Assembly (NCBI GenBank): GCA_018061375.1
Contig: JAGOUG010000004.1
Location: 1 to 29,647, forward strand
Direction of reading: 5' to 3'
Source: Candidatus Saccharimonadota bacterium
Lineage (GTDB): Bacteria; Patescibacteriota; Saccharimonadia; Saccharimonadales; UBA7683
DNA length: 29,647 nucleotides
In this document: positions 7,747-16,489 of the stretch, in pieces
How the letters are laid out: each line of letters starts with the position of its first letter
Position numbering within the stretch: position 1 is the first letter of the stretch
The notes under the pieces: model-generated
The model's database searches: none
The model's input: the letters and a program-made list of their open reading frames with translations, nothing else
Told to the model about the DNA's origin: nothing
Position numbers and translations under genes: made by a program

Positions 7747-8967
7747 GTGACTCAATCACCCACCATGTTTCACAAAAAAACTGTCCGTGATATTCCTGTT
7801 CACGGGAAGCGAATTCTACTAAGAACAGATTTTAACGTACCTCTTACGAAGGTTGGAAAAATATCTAGCGACTACCGTATAGTACAAGCATTGCCCACGA
7901 TTCGTTATTTACTTGAGCGCCAGTGTGAGGTTGTAATTATATCTCACCTCGGTAGACCAAAAGGTGAACGTAATCTTGAATTCACATTAGAGCCTGTTGC
8001 TCGGAGACTTTCAGAACTTCTTGAACTTCCTGTAGAATTTGTTTCAGATTGTTGCAGTGACATTACAAAACAGACGTTAAAGAACTTAAAAAGTGGCAAA
8101 GTGACTGTTTTAGAAAATGTGCGATTTTATCCGGGTGAAGAATCGAACGACCCCGAATTCGCACAAGACTTGAAATGTATAATTAATCCTGACTATGTTG
8201 TTCATGATGAATTTGGAGCTATTCACCGCGCACATGCTAGTACTGAGGGAATCTCACACATTGTACCTGCAGTTGCTGGGCTACTTTTAGAAACGGAATA
8301 TATGGTTTTAACCCAGGCTATGGATAACCCTGAGCGTCCGTTAGTTGCAGTGCTTGGCGGAGCAAAAATATCAGACAAACTTCCATTAGTAGAGCGATTT
8401 TTAGAAACAGCAGACACGGTACTCGTTGGTGGTGCAATGGCAAATAATTTCATATCTGAAGCAGGACATGAAGTTGGAACGAGCCTCGTAGACCCTGAGG
8501 GTAAGTCTCAGGTACAGTCTATTGTTACTAAGGCTCGGCCAGGACAGTTGGTTTTACCGAATGATGTTGCTGTTGCTGCTGAAATATCTGTGGATTCAAA
8601 ACGACGAGACTGTGACCTGAACGGCGTAAGTAATGACGAAAATATTTTAGATATTGGTTTTGAGACCATGCGTAATTTTACGGAACAAATCAAAACTGCT
8701 GCAACGGTAGTATGGAATGGAACACTCGGAATGACTGAGTTACCTCAGTTTGCCCAAGGTTCAGACATGCTTGCACAAGCCCTTTCGGAGCAACAGCACA
8801 GTACAAAATGTATTATCGGCGGTGGTGATACGGCAGACTTTGTACTTGGTTGGCTAGAGAAGCACCCCGAAGGTGCGTTTAGCCATATATCCACCGGAGG
8901 TGGTGCAAGCCTTGAGCTTATGAGCGGCATAAAGCTCCCTGGTATAGAAGCACTCCTAGATATCTAA
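7747..8967 (+). CDS. pgk: Phosphoglycerate kinase
   Basis: 406 residues from GTG 7747. ATG 7765 (MFHKKTVRDI) is an alternative start and fits the usual N-terminus of the family better. Transfers phosphate from 1,3-bisphosphoglycerate to ADP. Motifs: RTDFNVP (26-32), SHLGRPKG (66-73), DEFGAIHRAHAS (154-165; family consensus DAFGTAHRAHAS), GGAKISDK (204-211), WNGTLGMTE (323-331; usually WNGPMGVFE), GGGDTADF (358-365) and STGGGASLE (382-390). All substrate and nucleotide loops are present with conservative drift. The GTG lies 3 nt after the pyk stop, supporting one operon. Confidence 0.96.
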   Translation: MTQSPTMFHKKTVRDIPVHGKRILLRTDFNVPLTKVGKISSDYRIVQALPTIRYLLERQCEVVIISHLGRPKGERNLEFTLEPVARRLSELLELPVEFVSDCCSDITKQTLKNLKSGKVTVLENVRFYPGEESNDPEFAQDLKCIINPDYVVHDEFGAIHRAHASTEGISHIVPAVAGLLLETEYMVLTQAMDNPERPLVAVLGGAKISDKLPLVERFLETADTVLVGGAMANNFISEAGHEVGTSLVDPEGKSQVQSIVTKARPGQLVLPNDVAVAAEISVDSKRRDCDLNGVSNDENILDIGFETMRNFTEQIKTAATVVWNGTLGMTELPQFAQGSDMLAQALSEQQHSTKCIIGGGDTADFVLGWLEKHPEGAFSHISTGGGASLELMSGIKLPGIEALLDI

Positions 8968-8986
8968 CGCTTGAACATCACTTTTG

Positions 8987-8995
8987 TGCTACAAT
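8987..8995 (+). promoter_or_regulatory. Extended -10 of tpiA
   Basis: TGCTACAAT in the pgk-tpiA gap predicts a start near 9002 and a leader of about 29 nt. A second hexamer, TATAAT (9024-9029), ends 1 nt before ATG 9031; it is too close to serve that start. Confidence 0.4.
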
Positions 8996-9030
8996 AAGCG
9001 TAATCATTATCTAACGATGTAGTTATAATT

Positions 9031-9831
9031 ATGAGTGGGCGAAAAAAAGTAATACTAGGTAATCTGAAGACACATCTGACTGTAAAACAGGCTGTTTCGT
9101 ATGCTCAAAAGTTAGCTCAAAAAGAATCGATGCCAGAAGTGATCGTTGGTATTGCACCACATACGTTAGCGCTCTCACAGGTTTCTGAAGTACTTTCTCA
9201 GTCTAGTATTAGGGCGGTAGCTCAGAATGCGTATTTTCAAGACGAAGGAGCCTATACTGGTGAAATCAGTATGCCGATGCTTCGTGGGATAGCTCGGTAT
9301 GTTTTAATTGGGCACTCTGAACGTCGACATGTATTTCATGAGTCCAACGAACTAATTAGAGCAAAAGTTGCAGCCGCGGTAAGAAGTGGAATCACACCAG
9401 TCCTATGCATTGGCGAGACTCTTATTGAACGAGAGCATTTCCATACAAATCAAGTAATTCATGATCAACTCACCGTAGGAATGGCTAATTTAACAGCCGA
9501 AGAAATATCTAAAATAATAATTGCCTATGAACCCGTTTGGGCAATTGGATCAGGTAAATTTGCACATCCTGAAGATGTTGCAAAACTTGTTACAAAAATA
9601 AGACGCGATATTGCTAGCCTGTACGGCGTAGAGCCTGCCAATAAGGTAAAGATTTTGTACGGTGGTAGCGTTACAAAAGAAAATGCTATCGCCTATCTGC
9701 AAACTGAAGGGGTAGATGGATTACTTGTTGGTGGCGCAAGTCTTAGTTTATCTACTTTCTGGCCAATTGTTGAATCTGCTGACAGTTTAGTATCGGTCCA
9801 AACCAAGTTAGACAAAAAGGGAGTGTTGTAA
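9031..9831 (+). CDS. tpiA: Triosephosphate isomerase
   Basis: 266 residues, TIM barrel. Interconverts dihydroxyacetone phosphate and glyceraldehyde 3-phosphate. All catalytic residues are visible: Asn11 and Lys13 in GNLKTH (family GNWKMN or similar), His95 in IGHSERR, Glu167 in AYEPVWAIGSGK; the phosphate-binding loops YGGSVT and LVGGASL follow. ATG 9031 is the only start that keeps the first beta strand KKVILGN. It follows pgk by 63 nt and overlaps the next gene in TAATG, so it is translationally coupled to the tail-anchored protein downstream. Confidence 0.97.
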   Translation: MSGRKKVILGNLKTHLTVKQAVSYAQKLAQKESMPEVIVGIAPHTLALSQVSEVLSQSSIRAVAQNAYFQDEGAYTGEISMPMLRGIARYVLIGHSERRHVFHESNELIRAKVAAAVRSGITPVLCIGETLIEREHFHTNQVIHDQLTVGMANLTAEEISKIIIAYEPVWAIGSGKFAHPEDVAKLVTKIRRDIASLYGVEPANKVKILYGGSVTKENAIAYLQTEGVDGLLVGGASLSLSTFWPIVESADSLVSVQTKLDKKGVL

Positions 9832-10796
9832 TGATTGGTAAAAAGATTTCAAAGTCAAAATCTGTTGATAATACTAATGAAGCTGATTTTGCTGTGTTAG
9901 ATAATGCGGTCAGTGAGCTCGCAATGCAAACCGAAGCACTACTTGGTAAATCTGGCGAGAAGATGAGTAAACCAAAGTTACCTAAAAAAACTATCCACCA
10001 TGGTAAAGCAAAAAGCTTCGATATTATTCATGAACCAAAAACAAAAAAAAGAACAGCTTCAGTTTTAAAATCCGCACAACCTAGTCAGAAATTACTCGAA
10101 CCTTCTGAAGAGAAGCTTGTAGCCTCCCCTGCCGACTTAAAAGAGACTGATGCGAATTCCACAGCACTTACACAGAGCACAACTGAAGTAGTTTCCGGCC
10201 ATAGTTCAGGCTCCTTAAATATAAATGATGAAACAAGCGGTATTCCTGCGGTTGCTAAGTTAGAATCAGATGATGTAGAAACAAAAGAGCCTGTTTTAAC
10301 CCAAAAAGCTGACGCTGTAATTCAACCGACAGAATCAGCTCCGGAAGACGACTCACTAACCAAAACAAAGCCCGATTTAGATGACAAAGAAACTAAAAAT
10401 GATCCTGAGTCTGATGATCTGATCGACTTAAAAGAAGATGACACACCCAAGACAAAACTAGTTGAAGAAATGGACAGTGATAAAACTGAAAGCGATCTAA
10501 AGGTAAAATCTGATACAGATACGGATAAAAATGACGTGTCTGTCGAGGCTGACACCGGAGGCTCAGAAATATACTCCGATAACCTCAGGAGTGACCCAGT
10601 AACGTTTGATGAAGAAACTGATGAGCCTAAAGTCGCAGTATTTGATACTGAAGAGTACCACTCAACGCTTCACGATTGGTCAAAATTAGAGCACCACAAT
10701 AGGGCTCCAATTGTTTTGCTATTAGTACTCGCGATAGTATTAGCTGGGGGTGTATATATAGTTGTATCTGGAATTTCCATGCCAATTCCGTTCTAG
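9831..10796 (+). CDS. Tail-anchored, largely disordered acidic membrane protein
   Basis: 321 residues, no recognised enzymatic domain. Residues 1-85 are Lys-rich and basic; roughly 95-280 are dominated by Asp, Glu, Ser, Thr and Lys with no hydrophobic core, so intrinsically disordered. A single hydrophobic helix (about 294-312) lies at the very C-terminus after HHNRAP, followed by a short PIPF tail. That is tail-anchor topology, with the bulk in the cytoplasm. ATG overlaps the tpiA stop by one base (TAATG), so it is made together with a glycolytic enzyme. It might tether something to the membrane; this is a guess. Pro-poor and acidic, it is unlike secreted linker proteins. Confidence 0.75.
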   Translation: MIGKKISKSKSVDNTNEADFAVLDNAVSELAMQTEALLGKSGEKMSKPKLPKKTIHHGKAKSFDIIHEPKTKKRTASVLKSAQPSQKLLEPSEEKLVASPADLKETDANSTALTQSTTEVVSGHSSGSLNINDETSGIPAVAKLESDDVETKEPVLTQKADAVIQPTESAPEDDSLTKTKPDLDDKETKNDPESDDLIDLKEDDTPKTKLVEEMDSDKTESDLKVKSDTDTDKNDVSVEADTGGSEIYSDNLRSDPVTFDEETDEPKVAVFDTEEYHSTLHDWSKLEHHNRAPIVLLLVLAIVLAGGVYIVVSGISMPIPF

Positions 10797-10822
10797 TACG
10801 AACACTGATAGCACTTAAAATT

Positions 10823-10831
10823 TGGTATACT
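10823..10831 (+). promoter_or_regulatory. Extended -10 of pcrA, leaderless
   Basis: TGGTATACT followed by exactly 6 nt and GTG 10838. Transcription should begin at the start codon. Confidence 0.55.
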
Positions 10832-10837
10832 TGATAG

Positions 10838-12976
10838 GTGCAAAATCTACTCGAAGGATTAAATGAAAAACAAAAACAAGCCGTTGAAAATACTGACGGA
10901 CCTGTCTTAATTTTGGCTGGTGCGGGTAGTGGCAAAACCAAGACATTAACTCACCGAATTGCACACCTGGTCAGCAATGGAGTGAGCCCCTATGCAATCT
11001 TAGCAGTGACTTTTACAAATAAGGCCGCCAAAGAGATGCGAACGCGTGTTGCAGAGCTGTTAGGTCAGAGCTATGCCGATCGCTCATTTATGCCATACAT
11101 GGGAACCTTTCACTCTATCTGTGTACGAATTCTCCGGCAGGATGGTGAGTATGTTGGAATTCCAAAAAATTTTGTAATATTTGATGAGTCTGATCGCCAG
11201 AGTGCGATTAAGCAGGCCTGTAAAAAATTATATATAGATGAAAAGCAGTTTAAACCAAGCGCACTCAGTGGCCTCATTAGTGCCGCAAAAAATGAGCTAA
11301 TTTCGCCAGAGGTATATGCAGGTACTGCAACGCTTCCTGCGCAGAAGGTGGCTGCAAAAGTCTTTCCACTCTACCAACAAGCACTCCGTGATGCGGGGGC
11401 GCTTGATTTTGACGATTTAATTGGGCGAACAGTTGCGATGTTAAAGCACAATCCTGAGCTTCAGCAGAAGTGGCAGCTGCAGTTTAAATACATAATGGTA
11501 GACGAGTATCAAGACACAAATAACGCGCAGTATACGCTTATAAAACTGCTATTAAATGAATCTAAAAACATTTGTGTCGTCGGTGATGATTGGCAGAGCA
11601 TTTATAGTTGGCGTGGTGCAGACTTCAGGAATATTCTTAACTTCGAACGTGATTTTCCTGGTGCAACACTTATTAAACTTGAAGAAAATTATCGAAGCAC
11701 AAAAAATATTCTTGATGCTGCACACAAAGTAATCACTAAGAATGAACAACGAAGCGATAAAGAACTTTGGACCAGGGCTGGTGCCGGTGCGCCGGTGCAG
11801 ATAGTGCAAGTGCAGTCTGAGTCTCATGAAGGTGAAAGTATAGTCAGTAAAATTAAGACACAGGTGAACTTGAAGGTTCGCACGTATAATGATTTTGCAA
11901 TTTTGTATCGAACAAATGCACAAAGTCGAAGTTTAGAAGAAGCGTTCCTCCGTTATGGTGTCCCGTACCGTGTTGTTGGTGGGGTGCGGTTTTACGACCG
12001 GAAAGAAATAAAAGACATCATGGCGTACATACGGTTATTGTATCAGCCAGAAGACAGTACGAGTTTTTTGCGGATTGTGAACGTGCCAACTCGTGGTGTT
12101 GGTACAAGAAGCCTAGAAAAGTTTTTTGATTGGGCGAGTGAAAAACAACTGACTCTCAGTCAAGCAATTAACCAAGTCCAAACCTGCACCACTATTTCTG
12201 GTAAGGCACTTAAAGGTTTAATTGATCTGAGTAATTTACTGAATGATCTGAGAATTCAGAAAGATGATCTCGGTGTGGCCCCATTTATAGACGCGGTCAT
12301 CAGACGAACTCGCTATAAGGAATACCTCGATGATGATTCACCGCAGTCTATTGATAAAATCGAAAACGTAAAAGAGCTCATCAGTGTTGCTAAAGAATAT
12401 GAAACACTTGGCCTCGATGGGTTCCTCGAAGAAATTGCACTCGTGTCTAACTTGGATGGTATCGATGAACAATCTGATGCCGTAACGCTCATGACGCTTC
12501 ATGCAGCTAAGGGACTTGAATTCCCAGTTGTATTTTTAGCCGGTATGGAAGAATCTATCTTCCCGCATTCACGGACTTTGTTTGACGCGGCAGAAATGGA
12601 AGAAGAACGCAGGCTCTGCTATGTCGGTATGACTCGGGCACGAGAAGAACTGTTTATGTACCACGCAAATAGTAGAATGCTGTACGGCAGTTCTCAGCAC
12701 AACCCACCTTCTCGATTTCTTTCAGAGGTTGATGGCGAGCATGAATCTGGTGGGTTTTTTGCAGAACCATTGTTTACTCCAAATGTTCAGCAGAGCGAAT
12801 CGCACTACACACCTGAACCGGGTCTTGAGGTTGCAGTTGGTACCCGGGTAAAACACCAGTTGTTTGGTATTGGAACAGTTGTGGATGTTGACGGTGAAAT
12901 GCTTTCTATAGCATTTAAGACAAAGGGTGTTAAAAAACTTAATGCATCATTTGCACCGCTCGAGTTACTGTCATGA
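10838..12976 (+). CDS. pcrA: UvrD/PcrA-type superfamily 1 DNA helicase
   Basis: 712 residues. ATP-driven 3'-5' helicase of repair and replication-fork maintenance. All SF1A motifs are in order: LLEGLNEKQKQAV (Q motif), AGAGSGKT (27-34, Walker A), TFTNKAA (Ia), VDEYQD (221-226, Walker B), GDDWQSIYSWRGAD (motif III), ENYRSTKNI (IV), MTLHAAKGLEFPVVFLAGME (V) and VGMTRARE (VI). The end (GTRVKHQLFGIGTVVDVDG to APLEL) is the Tudor-like C-terminal domain typical of PcrA rather than UvrD. GTG start supported by the Q motif at the N-terminus and by the -10 box 6 nt upstream. Overlaps the next gene by 4 nt (ATGA). Confidence 0.95.
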   Translation: MQNLLEGLNEKQKQAVENTDGPVLILAGAGSGKTKTLTHRIAHLVSNGVSPYAILAVTFTNKAAKEMRTRVAELLGQSYADRSFMPYMGTFHSICVRILRQDGEYVGIPKNFVIFDESDRQSAIKQACKKLYIDEKQFKPSALSGLISAAKNELISPEVYAGTATLPAQKVAAKVFPLYQQALRDAGALDFDDLIGRTVAMLKHNPELQQKWQLQFKYIMVDEYQDTNNAQYTLIKLLLNESKNICVVGDDWQSIYSWRGADFRNILNFERDFPGATLIKLEENYRSTKNILDAAHKVITKNEQRSDKELWTRAGAGAPVQIVQVQSESHEGESIVSKIKTQVNLKVRTYNDFAILYRTNAQSRSLEEAFLRYGVPYRVVGGVRFYDRKEIKDIMAYIRLLYQPEDSTSFLRIVNVPTRGVGTRSLEKFFDWASEKQLTLSQAINQVQTCTTISGKALKGLIDLSNLLNDLRIQKDDLGVAPFIDAVIRRTRYKEYLDDDSPQSIDKIENVKELISVAKEYETLGLDGFLEEIALVSNLDGIDEQSDAVTLMTLHAAKGLEFPVVFLAGMEESIFPHSRTLFDAAEMEEERRLCYVGMTRAREELFMYHANSRMLYGSSQHNPPSRFLSEVDGEHESGGFFAEPLFTPNVQQSESHYTPEPGLEVAVGTRVKHQLFGIGTVVDVDGEMLSIAFKTKGVKKLNASFAPLELLS

Positions 12977-13458
12977 AAAATATCTACCAAGTATTAGTCA
13001 GAATCGTGTACTTCTTCACATGGCCACTTACGGGTTTGGTACTGCATAATTCTAATCGCGTTCGTGTTTTGGTGACTTCAAAAAATAATATATTGCTTCA
13101 AAAGACGAGTTACGGCTTGCAGAAGTGGAGTGTTCCCGGTGGCGGAATTAACCGCGGTGAGCTTCCTGTCAGTGCTGCCGTAAGAGAGCTGTACGAAGAG
13201 ACGGGGATACAGGTTTCTGAAGCGAGCTTTCGGGAGATAGGGTATGAGCGCATAGCAAATAACAAACTCGGATGGCCGAAGATGAATGTTACATTTTACT
13301 CTGTAAAATACACTGGAAATGTCACCCTCCGTACAAGTTATCCGCTGGAGATAGTTGATCTGAGGTGGTTTAGTGCAGATTCACTCCCGGATAATTTAAG
13401 TTCCACGGTGCCGTTAGTCCGTAAGTTACTTTTTGACTACGAATCAGCTAACAAATAA
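12973..13458 (+). CDS. NUDIX hydrolase with hydrophobic N-terminus
   Basis: 161 residues. Residues 57-79 are a perfect NUDIX box (GX5EX7REUXEEXGU) with RELYEETGI, so Mg-dependent pyrophosphohydrolysis of a nucleoside diphosphate derivative is expected. The first 26 residues (VLVRIVYFFTWPLTGLVLH) form a hydrophobic or amphipathic helix that precedes the NUDIX fold and may dock it on the membrane, which is uncommon for the family. Start ATG overlaps the pcrA stop (ATGA), indicating coupling. Substrate cannot be assigned; housekeeping or damaged-nucleotide removal beside a repair helicase is plausible. Confidence 0.88.
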   Translation: MKNIYQVLVRIVYFFTWPLTGLVLHNSNRVRVLVTSKNNILLQKTSYGLQKWSVPGGGINRGELPVSAAVRELYEETGIQVSEASFREIGYERIANNKLGWPKMNVTFYSVKYTGNVTLRTSYPLEIVDLRWFSADSLPDNLSSTVPLVRKLLFDYESANK

Positions 13459-13466
13459 GCGTATCG

Positions 13467-13475
13467 TGGTATACT
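13467..13475 (+). promoter_or_regulatory. Extended -10 of the G5/transglycosylase gene
   Basis: TGGTATACT; start predicted near 13482 and a leader of about 54 nt. The leader contains CACAC and GTGTG about 20 nt apart, a weak stem. It is far too short to be the c-di-AMP riboswitch found before some rpf genes. Confidence 0.5.
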
Positions 13476-13535
13476 ATTTACACACATGAGGTTGTTTTTT
13501 ACAGGTGTGAGATCCAGTACTAACCCATATTATTT

Positions 13536-14684
13536 ATGAAGAAACCCATAATTCTTATTAGCTTGATTGCGCTCGTAGCTTACGGAGCTTACGGTGTAAT
13601 TACCGGTAATTTTACCGTTCAAGCAGCGGATACCAGAATTGTAAAAGTATTTATTGACGGCGACGAACGAACAATTGCTACCAATGCTAAAACCGTAGCC
13701 GAAGTGATGAAAACACTTGAATCACCACTTGGTGAGTTTGATAAAACTGAACCTTCATTAGATGCAGAGGTTCACGGCGGCGACTTCACTATTAATGTTT
13801 ACCGTGCCCGTCCAATTGCCGTCGTAGATGGTGCTAACAGTTATACAGTTATGACTGCCGAACGTTCACCAAAACTTATCGCAACCGAAGCAGGTTTTGC
13901 AACCTCTCAAGAAGATCAGTTTGCATTCGAACGTTCTGACGATCCATTTGAGGGTACGCCAGGCACAGAACTTACCATAAAACGTGCAAAAACTTTTAAT
14001 TTAGATTTATACGGCACAACTACGGCAGTGAGAACTAACGAAGATACTGTCGCAGATTTTTTGAAGTCCAAAGATATTACACTTGAGGATGGTGATGAAC
14101 TAAATGTTCCAAAGCAGCAGCGTATCACGGAGGGAATGCTACTGAGTGTTGCTCAGATTAATCGAAACATTGAAACGGTTGAAGAGGTTGCGCCATTCCC
14201 CGAGCAACAGATTCAAGATGCACAGCAGCCACTCTCATACAAGAAGATTCAGAGTCCCGGTAAAAATGGTAAAAAAATTGTTACCTACGAACTAGTTTCA
14301 CGTAACGGTGGGCAGGTTGAACGCAAGGTAATAAAAGAGGTTATTACTGAGCAGCCTGTGCAACAAGTGGTGGTAGTTGGTGCGCGTGCAACAGTGCCAT
14401 ATACCGGTGGTGGTAATAAGACTGAGTGGATGACCGCGGCTGGTATCAGTCAGTCTGATTGGGGATACGCTGAAAAACTTATTGCGAAAGAGTCTGGCTG
14501 GAATCCGAATGCGCTTAATAAAAACTCGGGTGCCTGTGGTCTCGTGCAGGCATTGCCTTGTTCTAAACTCGGTCCCAATTGGAACGACCCTGTAGTGGCG
14601 CTCCGTTGGGGGAATAGTTATGTTGGTCGATATGGCGGCTGGGCTGGCGCTTGGGCGCACTCTCAGCAAAAAGGTTGGTATTAG
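13536..14684 (+). CDS. Secreted G5-domain muralidase (resuscitation-promoting-factor-like)
   Basis: 382 residues. Signal peptide or anchor at 1-31 (MKKP, hydrophobic stretch, AYGAYG, then QAAD). Then two DUF348/ubiquitin-like modules (about 34-90 and 150-195; VKVFIDGDERTIATNAKTV and LDLYGTTTAVRTNEDTV), a G5 domain (about 205-285, ending KVIKEVITEQP), and a C-terminal lysozyme/transglycosylase-like domain (295-382) with IAKESGWNPNA, catalytic Glu319, followed by SGACGLVQAL and the aromatic end WAHSQQKGWY. DUF348-G5-muralidase order is that of RpfB-type cell-wall enzymes. It would cut peptidoglycan, either for its own growth or, if this is an epibiont of Actinobacteria, at the host contact (inference). 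No Shine-Dalgarno is evident. Confidence 0.88.
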   Translation: MKKPIILISLIALVAYGAYGVITGNFTVQAADTRIVKVFIDGDERTIATNAKTVAEVMKTLESPLGEFDKTEPSLDAEVHGGDFTINVYRARPIAVVDGANSYTVMTAERSPKLIATEAGFATSQEDQFAFERSDDPFEGTPGTELTIKRAKTFNLDLYGTTTAVRTNEDTVADFLKSKDITLEDGDELNVPKQQRITEGMLLSVAQINRNIETVEEVAPFPEQQIQDAQQPLSYKKIQSPGKNGKKIVTYELVSRNGGQVERKVIKEVITEQPVQQVVVVGARATVPYTGGGNKTEWMTAAGISQSDWGYAEKLIAKESGWNPNALNKNSGACGLVQALPCSKLGPNWNDPVVALRWGNSYVGRYGGWAGAWAHSQQKGWY

Positions 14685-14701
14685 ATCTACTTTCTTCAGG
14701 C

Positions 14702-14710
14702 TGTTATAAT
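14702..14710 (+). promoter_or_regulatory. Extended -10 of the NUDIX/2H/rsmA cluster
   Basis: TGTTATAAT; start predicted near 14717, about 7 nt before ATG 14724. Presumably serves the three overlapping genes to 16489. Confidence 0.5.
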
Positions 14711-14723
14711 ATGTTCTTAGAGT

Positions 14724-15230
14724 ATGAAGCTATATAATACAGATGAAATTCGTGCTACCGAGCAATGGCCATATGCTGTTGCTGCAGGTTGTGTTGTTTA
14801 CAGAATAGTCGATAACTCTGTAGAAGTATTATTACTGCGTCGTGAAGGGGGCCATATAAATGATCCTAACCAAAAAGAGGCGAGTTACAATCTACCCAAA
14901 GGGCACACTTCTTTTGATGAATCGCTTGTGCAAACTGCACTGAGAGAAACAAAAGAAGAAGCTGGTGTTGACGTAGAGATTGAAACATACTTAGGGGCAA
15001 CTATTCACGAGTTTGTACACCCTCGACATAGTATGTTCAATAGCAAGACAACGCATTACTTTGCTGCGCAGTGGAAGAGCGATGTTTCTAATATGGATCA
15101 CGAGCATGACAGTAAGGTATGGGTTTCTCCCGAGAAAGCAAGAGAGCTGCTCTCCGCTCCAGGTGTGAAGCGAAATGAATCACAATTTGTTGATCATCTT
15201 CAGAAATTCATAGAGCTTAATAATGAGTGA
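14724..15230 (+). CDS. NUDIX hydrolase
   Basis: 168 residues with a perfect NUDIX box at 60-82 (G-x5-E66-x7-RETKEEAG). The preceding strand VAAGCVVYRIVDNSVEVLLLRR and the loop YNLPKGHT resemble the Ap4A hydrolase/diadenosine or dNTP-type subgroup, where LPKG precedes the box. Soluble, no signal. First gene of a tight cluster: it overlaps the 2H phosphoesterase by 8 nt. A role in removing dinucleotide or RNA-end products together with the 2H protein and rsmA is possible but unproven. Confidence 0.88.
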   Translation: MKLYNTDEIRATEQWPYAVAAGCVVYRIVDNSVEVLLLRREGGHINDPNQKEASYNLPKGHTSFDESLVQTALRETKEEAGVDVEIETYLGATIHEFVHPRHSMFNSKTTHYFAAQWKSDVSNMDHEHDSKVWVSPEKARELLSAPGVKRNESQFVDHLQKFIELNNE

Positions 15231-15726
15231 AGAAAAATTATCTCAGAAGTGGGCGGTCGCCTCATTCTTCAGTGAGTTACCAGAGGGTTTTGAGTTTGGA
15301 CAGAAGGACACGCCCCTACATGCAACTTTAGCTGGCGTATTTGCGTACCCCGCTACAGGAGATGAAATTGCAGATAACGTTCGCCATTCTGTTAATGGAA
15401 TCCATCCGTTTAAAGTTAGAGGAGATGTCGAGGAGCGGTGGGGTGATGAGCTTGTTGTCTGTAAGTTGGCACATAGTGAGTTATTCACCAATCTACTGCT
15501 TATAATACAAAATGCTCTGACAGAACAGGGTGCTGTTTTTAACGAGCCACAGTACTTAGGTGCTGGCTTTACACCACATGCCACCGTACAGCAAGCAGAA
15601 AAACTCATGCCAGGTTCGACAGCATTAATTCACAGTGTGAGCCTAGTTGATATGTTTCCAGATGGCGACGGATACCGGAGACGTATACATAAAGTAATCA
15701 AACTAGGTAGCACAAATGCATCCTAA
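15223..15726 (+). CDS. 2H phosphoesterase (2'-5' RNA ligase superfamily)
   Basis: 167 residues. The two HxT signatures of the 2H fold are present: H33-A-T35 in PLHATLAG and H119-A-T121 in GFTPHATVQQ, about 85 residues apart as expected. Members cleave or ligate 2'-5' phosphodiester bonds or open cyclic phosphates in RNA or nucleotides. Length is close to that of ThpR/LigT-like proteins, but sequence outside the motifs is divergent. Lies between a NUDIX hydrolase (8-nt overlap) and rsmA (11-nt overlap), so co-translated with both. Confidence 0.82.
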   Translation: MSEEKLSQKWAVASFFSELPEGFEFGQKDTPLHATLAGVFAYPATGDEIADNVRHSVNGIHPFKVRGDVEERWGDELVVCKLAHSELFTNLLLIIQNALTEQGAVFNEPQYLGAGFTPHATVQQAEKLMPGSTALIHSVSLVDMFPDGDGYRRRIHKVIKLGSTNAS

Positions 15727-16489
15727 GAAGTCACTCGGCCAGCATTGGTTGCATGATGAAGCATCGCTTGATGCTATGGTGAGCGCGGGCGATATCTCTG
15801 CAAACGATGTCGTGCTTGAAGTTGGTCCGGGTCTGGGCACACTTACCAAGAAGCTCGTAAAAAGAGCGAAGCAGGTAGTTGCGGTGGAACTTGATGACAT
15901 TTTAGTAACGCAGGTTCATAACCGAGTGCCCGCCGACAACCTTGTAGTACAACACCAAGATATTCTGCAGTACGATTTCACTACACTCCCTAAAGACTAT
16001 AAGGTAATTGCAAATATTCCATACTACCTCACCTCAAATTTACTCAGGGTGCTGCTGGAATCATCAAACCCACCAAAAACAATTGTGCTTTTGATTCAAA
16101 AAGAAGTCGCTGAGCGCATTGCGGCAAGTCCAGGACAAATGAGCATACTTTCTGTGAGTGTGCAGTTATATGCAGAGGCCGAGCTTAAAGAATTGGTACC
16201 AGCAGAGTTATTTACACCACCACCAAAAGTAGATAGTCAGATTATTCAAATTAAGCGACGCGATCAGTCATTGTTTGATGATCTGGAAAACGAACTGTTC
16301 TTTAAAGTTGTAAGAGCAGGCTTTTCGGAGAAGCGTAAAAAGCTGAGATCAAGCCTGAGTGGGGGACTACAGATTTCTAAATCAGACGTTGACAAGCTAC
16401 TTATAAAAGCAGAAATAGCTTCCGATGCTCGTGCCCAGGAACTGACACTAGAAGACTGGTATCGGCTTACGAAACACGCTATACTTTAA
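15716..16489 (+). CDS. rsmA: 16S rRNA (adenine1518/1519-N6)-dimethyltransferase
   Basis: 257 residues (KsgA/RsmA). Dimethylates two adenosines in the 3' terminal helix of 16S rRNA during 30S maturation, using S-adenosylmethionine. Motifs: KKSLGQHWL (4-12; family KSLGQNFL), EVGPGLGTLT (motif I, 35-44), VELD (acidic Glu58 for the ribose), QDIL (Asp82), NIPYYLTS (100-107, the N-I-P-Y catalytic motif), and the C-terminal helical domain with FTPPPKVDS. Start ATG lies inside the end of the 2H gene (11-nt overlap). Complete. Confidence 0.96.
   Translation: MHPKKSLGQHWLHDEASLDAMVSAGDISANDVVLEVGPGLGTLTKKLVKRAKQVVAVELDDILVTQVHNRVPADNLVVQHQDILQYDFTTLPKDYKVIANIPYYLTSNLLRVLLESSNPPKTIVLLIQKEVAERIAASPGQMSILSVSVQLYAEAELKELVPAELFTPPPKVDSQIIQIKRRDQSLFDDLENELFFKVVRAGFSEKRKKLRSSLSGGLQISKSDVDKLLIKAEIASDARAQELTLEDWYRLTKHAIL

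Noticed and set aside
14298..14669. Minus-strand 123-codon frame under the muralidase gene
   Set aside because: Covers the conserved catalytic domain of the plus-strand gene in antisense; no start signals.
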